A stretch of DNA of 64,000 bases from Streptomyces acidiscabies (lineage in GTDB: Bacteria > Actinomycetota > Actinomycetes > Streptomycetales > Streptomycetaceae), in NCBI RefSeq assembly GCF_020010905.1, contig NZ_JAGJBY010000002.1, positions 4,898,001-4,962,000 of the forward strand. The letters are read 5' to 3'. How positions within the stretch are numbered: position 1 is the first letter of the stretch; the number at the start of each line of letters is the position of its first letter. The notes below the pieces were generated by a model, which was not told where the DNA came from, did no database searches, and was given only the letters and a program-made list of their open reading frames with translations. Shown here one piece after another: positions 32,927 through 41,408 of this stretch. Made by a program: the position numbers and the translations under genes.

Positions 32927-33553
32927 GTGCACATCGCCATCCTCACCTTCGAGGGCTACAACGAACTCGACTCCCTCATCGCCCTCGGTGTCCTCAACCG
33001 CGTCAAGGACTGGAGGGTCACCCTCGCGACCCCCGCCCCCAAGGTCACGTCCATGAACGGGGTGGTCGTCGAGCAGATGTCCACCCTTGAGGAGGCCTGC
33101 GCCGCCGACGCCGTGATCGTCGGGAGCGGTATCGCCACCCGCGAGGTCGTCGAGAACCCGGCGATCATGAGCGTCCTGCGCGGGCTCGACCCCGAGCGTC
33201 AGCTCATCGCCGCGCAGTGCTCCGGCGCGCTCGTCCTGGCCAGGCTCGGGCTCCTCGATGGCATCCCCGCCTGCACGGACCTGGTCAGCAAACCCTGGGT
33301 CGTCGCGGCCGGGGTCGACGTCCTCGACCAGCCCTTCTACGCGGACGGCACGATCGCCACGGCCGGTGGGTGCCTCGCCTCGCACTACCTCGCCGGGTGG
33401 ATCATCGCGCGCCTCAAGGGGCACGAGGCCGCAGAGAGCGCGCTGCACTATGTCGCGCCGGTGGGGGAGAAGGAGGAGTACGTCGAGCGGGCGTGGCGCA
33501 ATATCACGCCGTATCTCCCGGCTCCGGCACTGACGGGACAGCCCCCACGTTAG
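32927..33553 (+). CDS. DJ-1/PfpI-family protein
   Basis: The 208-residue protein has the DJ-1/PfpI/isonitrile hydratase fold, with Glu in FEGYNELDSL, the nucleophile C98 in IAAQCSGALVLARLG and TAGGCLASHYLAGWII downstream. The Cys elbow is intact. GTG 32927 is preceded by GGAAGGGA at 7 bases. Members range from glyoxalase III and isonitrile hydratase to chaperone-like proteins; which applies cannot be told. The divergent MocR gene suggests a small amine or B6-related inducer. Confidence 0.9.
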   Translation: MHIAILTFEGYNELDSLIALGVLNRVKDWRVTLATPAPKVTSMNGVVVEQMSTLEEACAADAVIVGSGIATREVVENPAIMSVLRGLDPERQLIAAQCSGALVLARLGLLDGIPACTDLVSKPWVVAAGVDVLDQPFYADGTIATAGGCLASHYLAGWIIARLKGHEAAESALHYVAPVGEKEEYVERAWRNITPYLPAPALTGQPPR

Positions 33554-33617
33554 GGTGACGAGGGGATACGACGAGGGGGGCTCCAGTGTCAGTGGTCCGA
33601 CGGCGGAGCGGTGACCT

Positions 33618-34250
33618 GTGACCCCGGCTCTCCCCCCTCCTTTACGCCGCTGGCTCGGGCTGACCGCGATCCTCGCGGCGCTGGTGGTCGTCGTCCTCGC
33701 GATCCTGTACGCCGGTGACAGCGAACCCGGCGGCGCGGACGCCCCGATCTCGACGGCGCTGGAGAAGGCGGGCCCGGGCTGGCGGGACGTCGCCCTGGCC
33801 ATCGACTTCCTGGGCGAACCCCTCGGCTCCGCGCTGCTGGTCGGCGCGGTCCTGACGGGCTGTCTGCTGCTGCGGCTGCCCCGCGCCGCGCTGCTCGTCG
33901 CCCTGGCCGTCGGAGTCAGCGTGGTGACGGCGACACTGCTCAAACACGTGGTGGGCCGCACGATCCATGGCCCCGACAACCTGTCCTACCCGAGCGGCCA
34001 CACGGCGTTCCTCACGTCGCTCGCGTTGGCGGCGGGGCTGATCGCGGCGGGCCGACTCGGACTGGGCAGGGCGGCGGGCCTAGGGCTGGTCCTGGGCGCC
34101 GCGCTGTTCGCGGGCGCCGTCATGGGCTGGGCACAGGTAACGCTGGGCGCGCACTACCCGACGGACGTCCTGGGCGGCTGGTGCACGGCACTGACGACAA
34201 CACCGGCGACGGCGTGGACACTGGACGTGACTCGCCACGGACGCCGTTGA
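33618..34250 (+). CDS. PAP2-superfamily phosphatase
   Basis: The 210-residue membrane protein has about five or six helices and the three phosphatase motifs: KHVVGRTIHGP (motif 1), YPSGHTAF (motif 2, with catalytic His) and GAHYPTDVLGGW (motif 3). This fits lipid-phosphate or undecaprenyl-pyrophosphate phosphatases of the inner membrane. GTG 33618 has GGAG 9 bases upstream. A role in recycling the lipid carrier for the nearby polysaccharide locus is possible but they are on opposite strands and separated by a repeat block. Confidence 0.9.
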   Translation: MTPALPPPLRRWLGLTAILAALVVVVLAILYAGDSEPGGADAPISTALEKAGPGWRDVALAIDFLGEPLGSALLVGAVLTGCLLLRLPRAALLVALAVGVSVVTATLLKHVVGRTIHGPDNLSYPSGHTAFLTSLALAAGLIAAGRLGLGRAAGLGLVLGAALFAGAVMGWAQVTLGAHYPTDVLGGWCTALTTTPATAWTLDVTRHGRR

Positions 34251-34309
34251 GGGCACGGGGGAGGGGGCAGGACCGGGGGCACGCCCTCACACCCACGACC
34301 GAGCCGCCG

Positions 34310-34890
34310 AGGGCCCCTCCCACTGATCGCCGAGGGCCTGTTGCCCCGGGAGCCCGGCGCGCGTCGCTGCCGCGTTCGCAGGCCGGTCGTCCCAGCCCTC
34401 GACGTCCCCTTCTCACCGGGCGCCGGGGCCCGTTGCCGCCGCGTTCGAAGGCCGATCACCCTCGCCTCCGGTGCCCCTTGCTCTGGTGGCTGAAGGCTGG
34501 TTGTCCCAGCCCCGGCTGTCCCCCTCTCACCGCTTACCGACGGCCCGTCCCGGCGCCGACACGCCTCGCCCCCGTGGCCGAAGGCCGGTCGTCCCAGCCC
34601 TCGACGTCCCCTTCTCACCGATCGCCGGGGGCCCGTCGTCCCGGGCGCCGGTGCGCGTTGTCGCCGCGTTCGAAGGCCGGTCACCCTGGCCTCCGGCCCG
34701 CCTTGCTCTGGTGGCTGAAGGCTGGTCGTCCCAGCCCCGGCCGTCCCCCTCTCACCGATCGCCGAGGGCCCGTCCCTGCGCCGGCCCGCCTTGCCCCCCG
34801 TGGCCGAAGGCCGGTCGTCCCAGCCCCCGACGTCCCCCTCCTACCGATTGCCGACGGCCTATCCCCCCGGCCCCCGACGCCCCTCACCCC
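34310..34890. repeat. decayed tandem repeat block, about 225-bp higher-order unit
   Basis: The 656-bp gap between the PAP2 gene and the aminotransferase holds no gene. It is filled with diverged copies of a GC-rich unit whose core includes AAGGCCGGTCGTCCCAGCCC, then CGACGTCCCCTTCTCACCG. A 225-bp period is seen, for example, between TTCGAAGGCC at 34444 and 34669. Roughly 2.6 large copies are present, each made of 45-90-bp related subunits. Both strands stay open for long stretches, but the encoded peptides are low-complexity (RAGTTGLRTRRQRAP-like on minus) and not protein-like. It lies right after the 3' end of the exopolysaccharide operon. Confidence 0.75.
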
Positions 34891-34906
34891 CGAGCCCGAA
34901 GGCCCC

Positions 34907-36214
34907 TCACACCCGCCTCCGAAACACCGGCTTCACCGCCCGACCCCCCATCCACGGCCCCGGATCCCCCGCATCCAACGCCTTCCGATAAACCGCACAA
35001 GCCTGCCCCACCACCTCCACCGTGCAATCCACATCCCCCTCGGTCAACGCACTGCTCACCACGAACGACGGCGCCAGCACCCCGCCCGCGAGCAGGCACC
35101 GCAGGAACAGCGTCCGGTACTCCTGCGAAGGACGCCCCTCCGCGTCGAGCGTCGCGAAGACCAGGTTGCTCGCCCGGCCCCGCACCACGACATGCTCCCC
35201 GACCCCCATCCCAGCGGCAGCGTCCCGCACCCCCGCAGCCAGCCGCTCCCCGAGCGCGTGCAGCCGGGCCGTGATCCCCTCCTCGACGTACACGCTCTGC
35301 ACGGCCATCGCGGCGGCCAGCGAGTGCGTCTCCGCCCCGTGCGTCGTCGACAGCAGGAACACCCGGTCACCGGAGCCCCGCAACCCGCCCAGCTCCATCA
35401 GCTCCCGGCGCCCGGCGAGCGCGGAGACGGCGAAGCCGTTGCCGAGGGCCTTGCCGAACGTCGAGAGGTCGGGGACGACTCCGTACAGGCCCTGCGCCCC
35501 CGCCTCGGACCACCGGAACCCGGTGATCATCTCGTCGAAGATCAGCACGCACCCGTACCGGTCGGCGAGTTCCCGCAGACCGGCGAGGTACCCGGGCGGC
35601 GGCTCGGTGTGGGTGGCCGGTTCGAGGATCAGGCAGGCGATGTCACCGTCGCGGGCGAGCAGCGCCTCCGTGGCGGCGAGGTCGCCGTACGGGAACGACA
35701 CCGTGAGGTCGTTCGACGGGATGCCGGCGGACATCGGTGTGGTCGTGATGAACCAGTCGTCGGTGGAGAAGAAGGGATGGTCGGCGCAGAGGGCGACCCG
35801 GGACCGGCCGGTGGCGGCGCGGGCGAGGCGTACGGCGGCGGTCGTCGCGTCGGAGCCGTTCTTCGCGAACTTGACCATCTCGGCGGTCGGCACGGTCGCG
35901 AGGAACCGCTCGGCGGCCTCGACCTCGACGATGGACGGCCGCACGAACCCCGCACCCCGGTCGAGCTGCTGCCGCACCGCCTCGGTGACACGCGGATGCG
36001 CGTGGCCGAGGCTGACGGACCGCAGCCCGGACCCGTACTCGACGTACCGGTTGCCGTCGACGTCCCACACATGCGCGCCGCGCCCGTGGCTGATGACCGG
36101 CGCCAGATGCTCCGGGTACTGGTCGTCGCCCTTGGCGTAGGTGTGCGCGCCCCCGGGGATCAGGGCGTGCAGCCGCTCGTTGGCCTGACGCGACTTCTCC
36201 GTGCCCACTCTCAT
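34907..36214 (-). CDS. class III aminotransferase, glutamate-1-semialdehyde aminomutase-like
   Basis: The 435-residue PLP enzyme has SRQANERLHALIPGGAHTYAKG at the start, VWDVDGNRYVEYGSGL, FAKNGSDATTAAVRLAR (cofactor phosphate region), VLIFDEMITGFRWS (Asp for the pyridine N) and TFGKALGNGF (Schiff-base Lys, about 258). It resembles GSA aminomutase but sits in a polysaccharide operon, where such homologues aminate or isomerise sugars or sugar-acid side chains. Start ATG 36214 overlaps the upstream stop as ATGA. Last gene of the 21-gene operon. The substrate is probably a nucleotide-linked or lipid-linked sugar precursor (inference). Confidence 0.88.
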   Translation of the reverse strand: MRVGTEKSRQANERLHALIPGGAHTYAKGDDQYPEHLAPVISHGRGAHVWDVDGNRYVEYGSGLRSVSLGHAHPRVTEAVRQQLDRGAGFVRPSIVEVEAAERFLATVPTAEMVKFAKNGSDATTAAVRLARAATGRSRVALCADHPFFSTDDWFITTTPMSAGIPSNDLTVSFPYGDLAATEALLARDGDIACLILEPATHTEPPPGYLAGLRELADRYGCVLIFDEMITGFRWSEAGAQGLYGVVPDLSTFGKALGNGFAVSALAGRRELMELGGLRGSGDRVFLLSTTHGAETHSLAAAMAVQSVYVEEGITARLHALGERLAAGVRDAAAGMGVGEHVVVRGRASNLVFATLDAEGRPSQEYRTLFLRCLLAGGVLAPSFVVSSALTEGDVDCTVEVVGQACAVYRKALDAGDPGPWMGGRAVKPVFRRRV

Positions 36215-36762
36215 CCCTCCAGCCGCTTGAGAACCTCGGCGAGCCCGGGAGCCTCCATGTCCCGGGGGGACATCGAGGCGGCGGGCAGCGGCCAAGGTAT
36301 CCCCAACTCCGGGTCGTCGAAAGCGATCGTGACGTCCTCGGCGGGATCGTGCGGCCGGTCGATGCGGTACGACGTGTCGGCGGTCTCGGTCAGCGCCTGG
36401 AAGCCGTGCGCACAGCCCGCCGGGATGTACAGGCTCACCTGCGTCTCACCGGACAGCTCGAAGAAGGCCCGGTTCAGGTACGTCGGCGAGGACGCCCGCA
36501 GATCCACGACCACGTCGAAGACCCGCCCCGACGAGCACCGCACGAGCTTGGCCTCGCCCGCGCCCGCCCGCAGATGCAGGCCGCGCAGCACCCCGCGCAC
36601 CGACCGCGACAGACTGTCCTGCACGAAGGCGTCCGGGTCGATGCCCACCGACCGGACGACGTCGGCGTCGAAGGTGCGGCAGAAGAAGCCGCGTTCGTCG
36701 GCGTACGGCGTCGGTTCGAACAGATACGCGCCGGTGATCTCGGGGACTGCGGTCGCTTTCAA
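36211..36762 (-). CDS. dTDP-4-dehydrorhamnose 3,5-epimerase-like (RmlC family)
   Basis: The 183-residue cupin has ERGFFCRTFDADVV, the active-site GVLRGLHLRAG (His about 61), VFDVVVDLRASSPTY, QVSLYIPAGCAHGFQAL and TSYRID, all in RmlC order and length. The TTG start at 36762 is supported by a TTGA overlap with the upstream stop and AGGAGG just ahead. It probably epimerises carbons 3 and/or 5 of a nucleotide-linked 4-keto-6-deoxysugar, cooperating with the cytidylyltransferase, dehydratase-like and C-methyltransferase genes in the operon. No RmlA/B/D genes are present, so it is not ordinary dTDP-rhamnose synthesis. Confidence 0.88.
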   Translation of the reverse strand: MKATAVPEITGAYLFEPTPYADERGFFCRTFDADVVRSVGIDPDAFVQDSLSRSVRGVLRGLHLRAGAGEAKLVRCSSGRVFDVVVDLRASSPTYLNRAFFELSGETQVSLYIPAGCAHGFQALTETADTSYRIDRPHDPAEDVTIAFDDPELGIPWPLPAASMSPRDMEAPGLAEVLKRLEG

Positions 36763-37949
36763 GGAGCCTCCTGGCTGGACGGGTACAGGACGGTGGTCAG
36801 GGCGGCGAACTGGTGCTCCAGGCGCCGCGAGGCCGCGAGGTTGCTGTCGGCGAGCGTCCGCCGCACCTCCGCCGAGCGCTTCTCCAGCTCCCGGAACTGT
36901 TCGAGGAGCCGGTCGGCGTCGACGGCGCGCGCCGGATGGCAGTACGGGCCGAGCCCCATCGACGCCATGAGCGCCTCGCTCTTCGCGGCATAGCTGAGCG
37001 CGAGGACGGGCGTACCGGTCTTCAGGGCGCAGATCAGATTGTGGTAGCGGACGGCGACGACCGCGTCGGCCGCCGCCATCTCCGTCATCAGGTCGGCCAG
37101 CGAGGCCGGTTCGGCGGCGCTGACCAGCGGCGAGTCCACCGCGTCGAGGATCGCGGCGACCACCGACGCGTCGCACGTGTCGCCGGTCAGCAGCCGCACC
37201 GGCCGCCCTTCCCCGACGAGCACCCGCACGAACCGGATCGTCCCGTCGAGATACCGGCCGTAGATCTCGTCGGCCCGCGCCCGGTCGTCGTTGCTGCCGT
37301 GGAAGTCCATGACGCCGACGCACACCGTCCCCGAGGACGCCGCGGCCACCGGCACCGGCAGCGAGAACGCGAGGTCCGGATAGACCTCGTCCCGCGAGGT
37401 GTCCACCCCCATCGCCCGCATCGCGTCACGCGCCTTGTCGTCCCGGTACGAGCGGTACGCCGCGAGTCGCGCCGACCACCGCACCAGCGCCCGCGTCGGC
37501 CGGTTCCCGATCTCGGCGGCGCCGACGCAGACCAGCGCGACCCGCGTGCCCAGCAGCCGCCCGCTCGCGCAGAGCAGGAACAGCGCGTACGGGAACCCCC
37601 ACGGCCGCAGCGGCAGCGTGGCTTCCAGGACGCCCATCCCCGGCACGATCACCACGTCGTGCCGCCGCACCCAGGCGGCCGTACGGAAGATGTCGACGAC
37701 CTTCCCGAACCCCTTCCCGGCGATCGCCCCCACCCGGGACGCCGTCCGGTACTCGCCCCGGTACCAGTGCAGCCGGGTCGCGGGGATGCCGAACTTCGCC
37801 GTCACCGCCTCGGGGCCGCCGCACAGCGCGTCCACGGTCACCGACGGATGCCGGTCCCGCAGATGGCGCAGGACGGCCTCCAGCGACCCGTCGTTGCCGA
37901 GGTTCCCGGAGCCGAGCAGCCCGAACACCCCGACGCGCACCGGCTTCAC
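36759..37949 (-). CDS. polysaccharide pyruvyltransferase family protein
   Basis: The 396-residue protein of the CsaB/WcaK family has an N-terminal VGVFGLLGSGNLGNDGSLEAVL, then VIVPGMGVLE, VCVGAAEIGNRPTR and YHNLICALKTGTPVLALSYAAKSEALM, the pattern of glycan pyruvyltransferases. These transfer pyruvate from PEP as a ketal to sugar hydroxyls, adding negative charge. GTG 37949 overlaps the upstream stop as GTGA. It most likely decorates the polymer made by this operon. Some family members have other acceptors, so the exact acceptor is unknown. Confidence 0.85.
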   Translation of the reverse strand: MKPVRVGVFGLLGSGNLGNDGSLEAVLRHLRDRHPSVTVDALCGGPEAVTAKFGIPATRLHWYRGEYRTASRVGAIAGKGFGKVVDIFRTAAWVRRHDVVIVPGMGVLEATLPLRPWGFPYALFLLCASGRLLGTRVALVCVGAAEIGNRPTRALVRWSARLAAYRSYRDDKARDAMRAMGVDTSRDEVYPDLAFSLPVPVAAASSGTVCVGVMDFHGSNDDRARADEIYGRYLDGTIRFVRVLVGEGRPVRLLTGDTCDASVVAAILDAVDSPLVSAAEPASLADLMTEMAAADAVVAVRYHNLICALKTGTPVLALSYAAKSEALMASMGLGPYCHPARAVDADRLLEQFRELEKRSAEVRRTLADSNLAASRRLEHQFAALTTVLYPSSQEAP

Positions 37950-38893
37950 GCCCGCCTCCCCTCACGGCCCGCGACCAGGTCATCCACGGACACGGACAGC
38001 TCCGACGGGTCGACCGGCGCCCGGTCCTCGACCCGCTCACCGCCGCCCGTCCGCGCCCGGCTCGTCATCCACGCCGCGAGATGCCCGAAGCACGCCCGCC
38101 GGTCCGCCGACGACAGCGGCGCCCGCCGGATCGCGGAGGCGAACCCCCACACGTACTCGGCGAGCAGCCGGGGCGTCGGATGCAGCGGCCCCGCCCGGCG
38201 CGGGTCCAGGTTCACGCACCGCGCCCGCTTCGACGGGTTCGCGCGCTCGGCGCGGGTCGGGTGGTCGCGGCGGAAGTACAGCAGCTCCGGCACCTGGTGG
38301 AACCGCCCGTGCAGCGCGATCTCGGCGACGAACGTACGGTCCGCGTGGTGGTAGCTGTCCATCGGCTTCACCCGCCGCAGCGCCTCGGCCCGGATCACCC
38401 CGTAGAAGTCGTCCCCGCCGGGCTCGAACAGCATGCTGCGGAACCGCTTCGGCGCGTCCGGCGACGCGGTGTCGAGGGTGTACGCGTACGGCACCTTCAC
38501 CTGACCGTGCTCGTCGATGACCGCCTGGTCGGCGTGGGCGAGGATGACGTCAGGACGCTCGTCCAGCGCCTCCACGCAGCGCTTGAGCAGGTCACGGGCG
38601 TACAGGTCGTCGTGCGAGGCCCACTTGAACAGCTCGCCCCGGCACTCCGCGAACACGTGGTTGTGGTTCGGCGTCGCCCCGATGTTCCGGGGGAGGCGCA
38701 GATAGCGGATACGGGAGTCCTGCGCCGCGTACTTGCGGCAGATTTCCTGCGTCCCGTCGGCCGAGGCGTTGTCCGAGACGATCAGCTCGAAGTCCTCGTA
38801 GGTCTGGCCGAGCAGGGCGTCGAAGGACTCGGCGAGGTACTCCTCGCCGTTGTAGACGGGCAGGCCGATGCTCAGCCTCGGGCGGGCGGTCAT
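37946..38893 (-). CDS. family 2 glycosyltransferase
   Basis: The 315-residue GT-A enzyme has LSIGLPVYNGEEYLAESFDALLGQTYEDFELIV (N-terminal), VSDNASADGT (nucleotide pocket), a KWASHDDLY DxD-like region (about 95) and a basic C-terminal tail. No membrane segment is apparent, so it acts at the cytoplasmic face, adding one sugar to the lipid-linked repeat unit. ATG 38893 overlaps the upstream flippase stop as ATGA. Donor and linkage unknown. Confidence 0.9.
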   Translation of the reverse strand: MTARPRLSIGLPVYNGEEYLAESFDALLGQTYEDFELIVSDNASADGTQEICRKYAAQDSRIRYLRLPRNIGATPNHNHVFAECRGELFKWASHDDLYARDLLKRCVEALDERPDVILAHADQAVIDEHGQVKVPYAYTLDTASPDAPKRFRSMLFEPGGDDFYGVIRAEALRRVKPMDSYHHADRTFVAEIALHGRFHQVPELLYFRRDHPTRAERANPSKRARCVNLDPRRAGPLHPTPRLLAEYVWGFASAIRRAPLSSADRRACFGHLAAWMTSRARTGGGERVEDRAPVDPSELSVSVDDLVAGREGRRA

Positions 38894-40143
38894 GGCGTCC
38901 TCACTTCGGGAATCGGATCGGGGCGGCGCTCGCGCAGGGCGGTCCGCAGGTGCAGCCACCACACGGCCGAGCTGGTGACGGTCGCGGCGGCGACGCCCCA
39001 GGCCGAGCCGACCGTGCCGGCCAGGGCGGCGCCGCCGAGGCCGCCGCCGACGTAAGCGACGGAGGCGAAGAGCTGGGCGCGCAGGCTGCGCCGGGCCGCG
39101 CCGAGCGCGCGCAGCCCGGCCGCCGCGCCCGTGCCGAGACCGGCGCCCGCGACGCCGAGGGCGATCGCCGCGATGAGCTCGGACGCGGAGTGCCAGACGT
39201 CGCCGAGCGCGAACTCGCCCAGCCTGCCTGGCACCAGCAGCAGCGCCCCGCCCCACAGCAGCGCGCCGACGGCCTGCCCGCCGCCCAGCAGGAGACAGAA
39301 CGACCTGAGCCGGTGCGGGGCCTGCCGCAGCACCCGCGCCGCCTCCGGCACGGTCACCAGCGACAGCCCCATCAGCACGGCGAGGAACGGCCCCATCAGC
39401 AGCTCCGCCCCCCGCACCGCGCCCACCGCACCGACGCCGACGATCGCGCCGAGACCGTACGCGCGCAGCTGGCTCGCCCCGCTGAGACTGACGTTCTCGA
39501 CCAAGTACCGGTAACCGAGGTCGCGTTGCTCACGCAGCCAGCCACGGGCCAGGGTCACCCGGGGAAGGATGCCGGACTGGACGTAGCCGTACCCGGCGGC
39601 CACCGTCGCCGACGCGCCCCAGGCCAGCACGAACGCGGCCACGCTCCCCACCCGGGCCGCGACCAGCAGCGCCGGGACCAGCGCGACGCCCCACACGACG
39701 TCGTTGACGAACGCCTTGCGCCCGGCGCCCGCCGCGAAGAACGCGTACCGCCACGCGTCCTGGAGCAGCAGCCCCGGCAGCATCACGCCGAGACACGCGA
39801 ACGCGGGCCCCACGCTGCCGCCGAGCGCGAGCCCGGCGACCACGGACACCGCGCCGAGCGCCGCGCCGACGCCGAGCGCCGTCCCCGTCGACCGGGCCAC
39901 CGCGCCCCGCCACGACCACTCCGGCACCCCGCTGAACCGTACGACCAGCGGGTCGGTCGCAAGGCCCCGCGAGACGTTCAGGACCACGCCGTACGTCACC
40001 CACGCGAGGCTGAACACGCCGAACGCGGTCACCCCCAGCGAGCGCGCCACGTACAGGCCCACCGCGAAGTTGCTGATGCTGGAGGCCGCCTGGTCGGCGA
40101 GCCCCCAGGACAGCCGCTTCACGAACCCCCGTGCCGGCGTCAT
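38890..40143 (-). CDS. oligosaccharide-unit flippase (Wzx/MurJ-MOP type)
   Basis: The 417-residue protein has about 12 hydrophobic helices and the MOP-superfamily start GLADQAASSISNFAVGLYVARSLG. Gly/Ala-rich helices follow with few charges and LRAYGLGAIVGVGAVGAVRGAELL in the middle. It should move the undecaprenyl-linked repeat unit across the membrane for Wzy polymerisation. ATG 40143 (MTPARGFVKRLSWG) overlaps the upstream stop as ATGA. Its place between glycosyltransferase and modification genes supports Wzx. Confidence 0.85.
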   Translation of the reverse strand: MTPARGFVKRLSWGLADQAASSISNFAVGLYVARSLGVTAFGVFSLAWVTYGVVLNVSRGLATDPLVVRFSGVPEWSWRGAVARSTGTALGVGAALGAVSVVAGLALGGSVGPAFACLGVMLPGLLLQDAWRYAFFAAGAGRKAFVNDVVWGVALVPALLVAARVGSVAAFVLAWGASATVAAGYGYVQSGILPRVTLARGWLREQRDLGYRYLVENVSLSGASQLRAYGLGAIVGVGAVGAVRGAELLMGPFLAVLMGLSLVTVPEAARVLRQAPHRLRSFCLLLGGGQAVGALLWGGALLLVPGRLGEFALGDVWHSASELIAAIALGVAGAGLGTGAAAGLRALGAARRSLRAQLFASVAYVGGGLGGAALAGTVGSAWGVAAATVTSSAVWWLHLRTALRERRPDPIPEVRTP

Positions 40144-41408
40144 GCCTTGATCAGACCCGCGTCGTGCAGCGCGTCCGCCGCCGCGACGACCGTGCCGAAC
40201 TCCAGCCCGGCCCGCTCGGCGACGTCCAGCAGCGAATGCTCCCCGTCGGAGAGGCTCAGCACCCACAGCATCGCCATCTGCGCCTGCTGCGCGTCACTGC
40301 GCCCGCCGAGCGACTCGTACAGCCCCCGGCGCCCCAACTGCGGTTCCCCGTACGGGCTGAGGTTCACGTACCGCCGGTTGCGGTCCAGGACCCCGAACGC
40401 CTCCCGGCACACGGCGAGGGTGTCCTCCATCGCCGCCGGGGACACGAAGTCCGGATCGTCCGCCGAGGTGTGGTACTCGGGGTACCCGGCGTACGGGGTC
40501 CGGCTGAGCGAGCCCACACCGAGGTCGAACCCGGGGGAGCAGTACTGGCGCTCGTCGTAGCCGTACGGGCTGAACTCCTTGACCAGATGCGGGCGTTCGG
40601 CCAGCACATGCCCCATCACCCGGTCGATCTCCGCGTCGCCGCGCCGGCTCTTCTTGTACGTCAACTGTCCCGGGTCCCCGGCGCAGGCCAGCACCAGCCC
40701 GTGCTTGACCCGGTCGATCCGCTCCGCGTTGCGGGCCAGCCAGGTGATCGCCCCGATCGTGCCGGGCGCGTAGATGAACCGGTAGGTGTAGTACGGCTGT
40801 CGCTCGGCCAGCGCCTTCGCGAGGTAGGTCGCGACCGCGATGCCGGCGAGGTTGTCGTTGGCCAGCGACGGGTGGCAGACGTGGCAGGAGACGATCACCT
40901 CGTCGGGGACCTGACCGGGGATCACGTGCTCGGCGTAGGTGAGGTGGCCGTCGGCGAGCGTGGAGTCGATCCGCACCTCGTACTCGCCGTCCGGGAGCGC
41001 GTCCAGGGTGTCCTGGGCCAGACAGAAACCCCAGGTCGGCTTGTAGTAGCTGGTGCGGTACGGCACCCAGGACGGATGGTCCGGCAGGGTGTGCAGGTGC
41101 TCACGGAGTTCGGCGAGCGGCATCCTCCGCGCCACCGGCACGCTGTAGCCGAGGACATGGAGGCTCGACGCGGCGAAGTCGACGACCCGCCTGCCGGTCG
41201 CGTCGGCGACGTACGCGTCCCGGATGTTCCACTCCTGCGGCACCGTCCAGTCCAGGACCTGCGTCCCGGTCGGCACCTCGTGGACCTCCAGCGGCACGTG
41301 CTCGCCGACGATCTCCAGCGTCGCGCGCACCCCGTCGCCGGTGATGCTCCGGCAGAGGGGATACAGCCGCTCCACCAGCGCGTGCATCTCCTCGCCGGTC
41401 GCACTCAC
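40140..41408 (-). CDS. DUF4910 aminopeptidase-like protein with C-terminal winged helix
   Basis: The 422-residue protein has the DUF4910 (M28-like) core: LYPLCRSITGDGVRATL at the start, VVSCHVCHPSLANDNLAGI-type metal region (about 178), GTIGAITWLAR, KKSRRGDAEIDR and SYSRTPYAGYPEYHTSADDPDF-like block. A short winged helix (MLWVLSLSDGEHSLLDVAERAGL) ends it. The family occurs in polysaccharide and antibiotic sugar loci, probably cleaving amide or acyl bonds on sugar intermediates rather than peptides. GTG 41408 overlaps the upstream stop as GTGA. Reaction unknown. Confidence 0.85.
   Translation of the reverse strand: MSATGEEMHALVERLYPLCRSITGDGVRATLEIVGEHVPLEVHEVPTGTQVLDWTVPQEWNIRDAYVADATGRRVVDFAASSLHVLGYSVPVARRMPLAELREHLHTLPDHPSWVPYRTSYYKPTWGFCLAQDTLDALPDGEYEVRIDSTLADGHLTYAEHVIPGQVPDEVIVSCHVCHPSLANDNLAGIAVATYLAKALAERQPYYTYRFIYAPGTIGAITWLARNAERIDRVKHGLVLACAGDPGQLTYKKSRRGDAEIDRVMGHVLAERPHLVKEFSPYGYDERQYCSPGFDLGVGSLSRTPYAGYPEYHTSADDPDFVSPAAMEDTLAVCREAFGVLDRNRRYVNLSPYGEPQLGRRGLYESLGGRSDAQQAQMAMLWVLSLSDGEHSLLDVAERAGLEFGTVVAAADALHDAGLIKA

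Noticed and set aside
36211..36762. Part of a dTDP-rhamnose operon
   Set aside because: rmlA, rmlB and rmlD are absent; the nucleotidyltransferase present is of the cytidylyl type.
34181..36970. A long plus-strand open frame across the repeat block and aminotransferase
   Set aside because: Its product is Pro/Arg-rich low-complexity sequence and antisense to two clear enzymes; high GC keeps such frames open.
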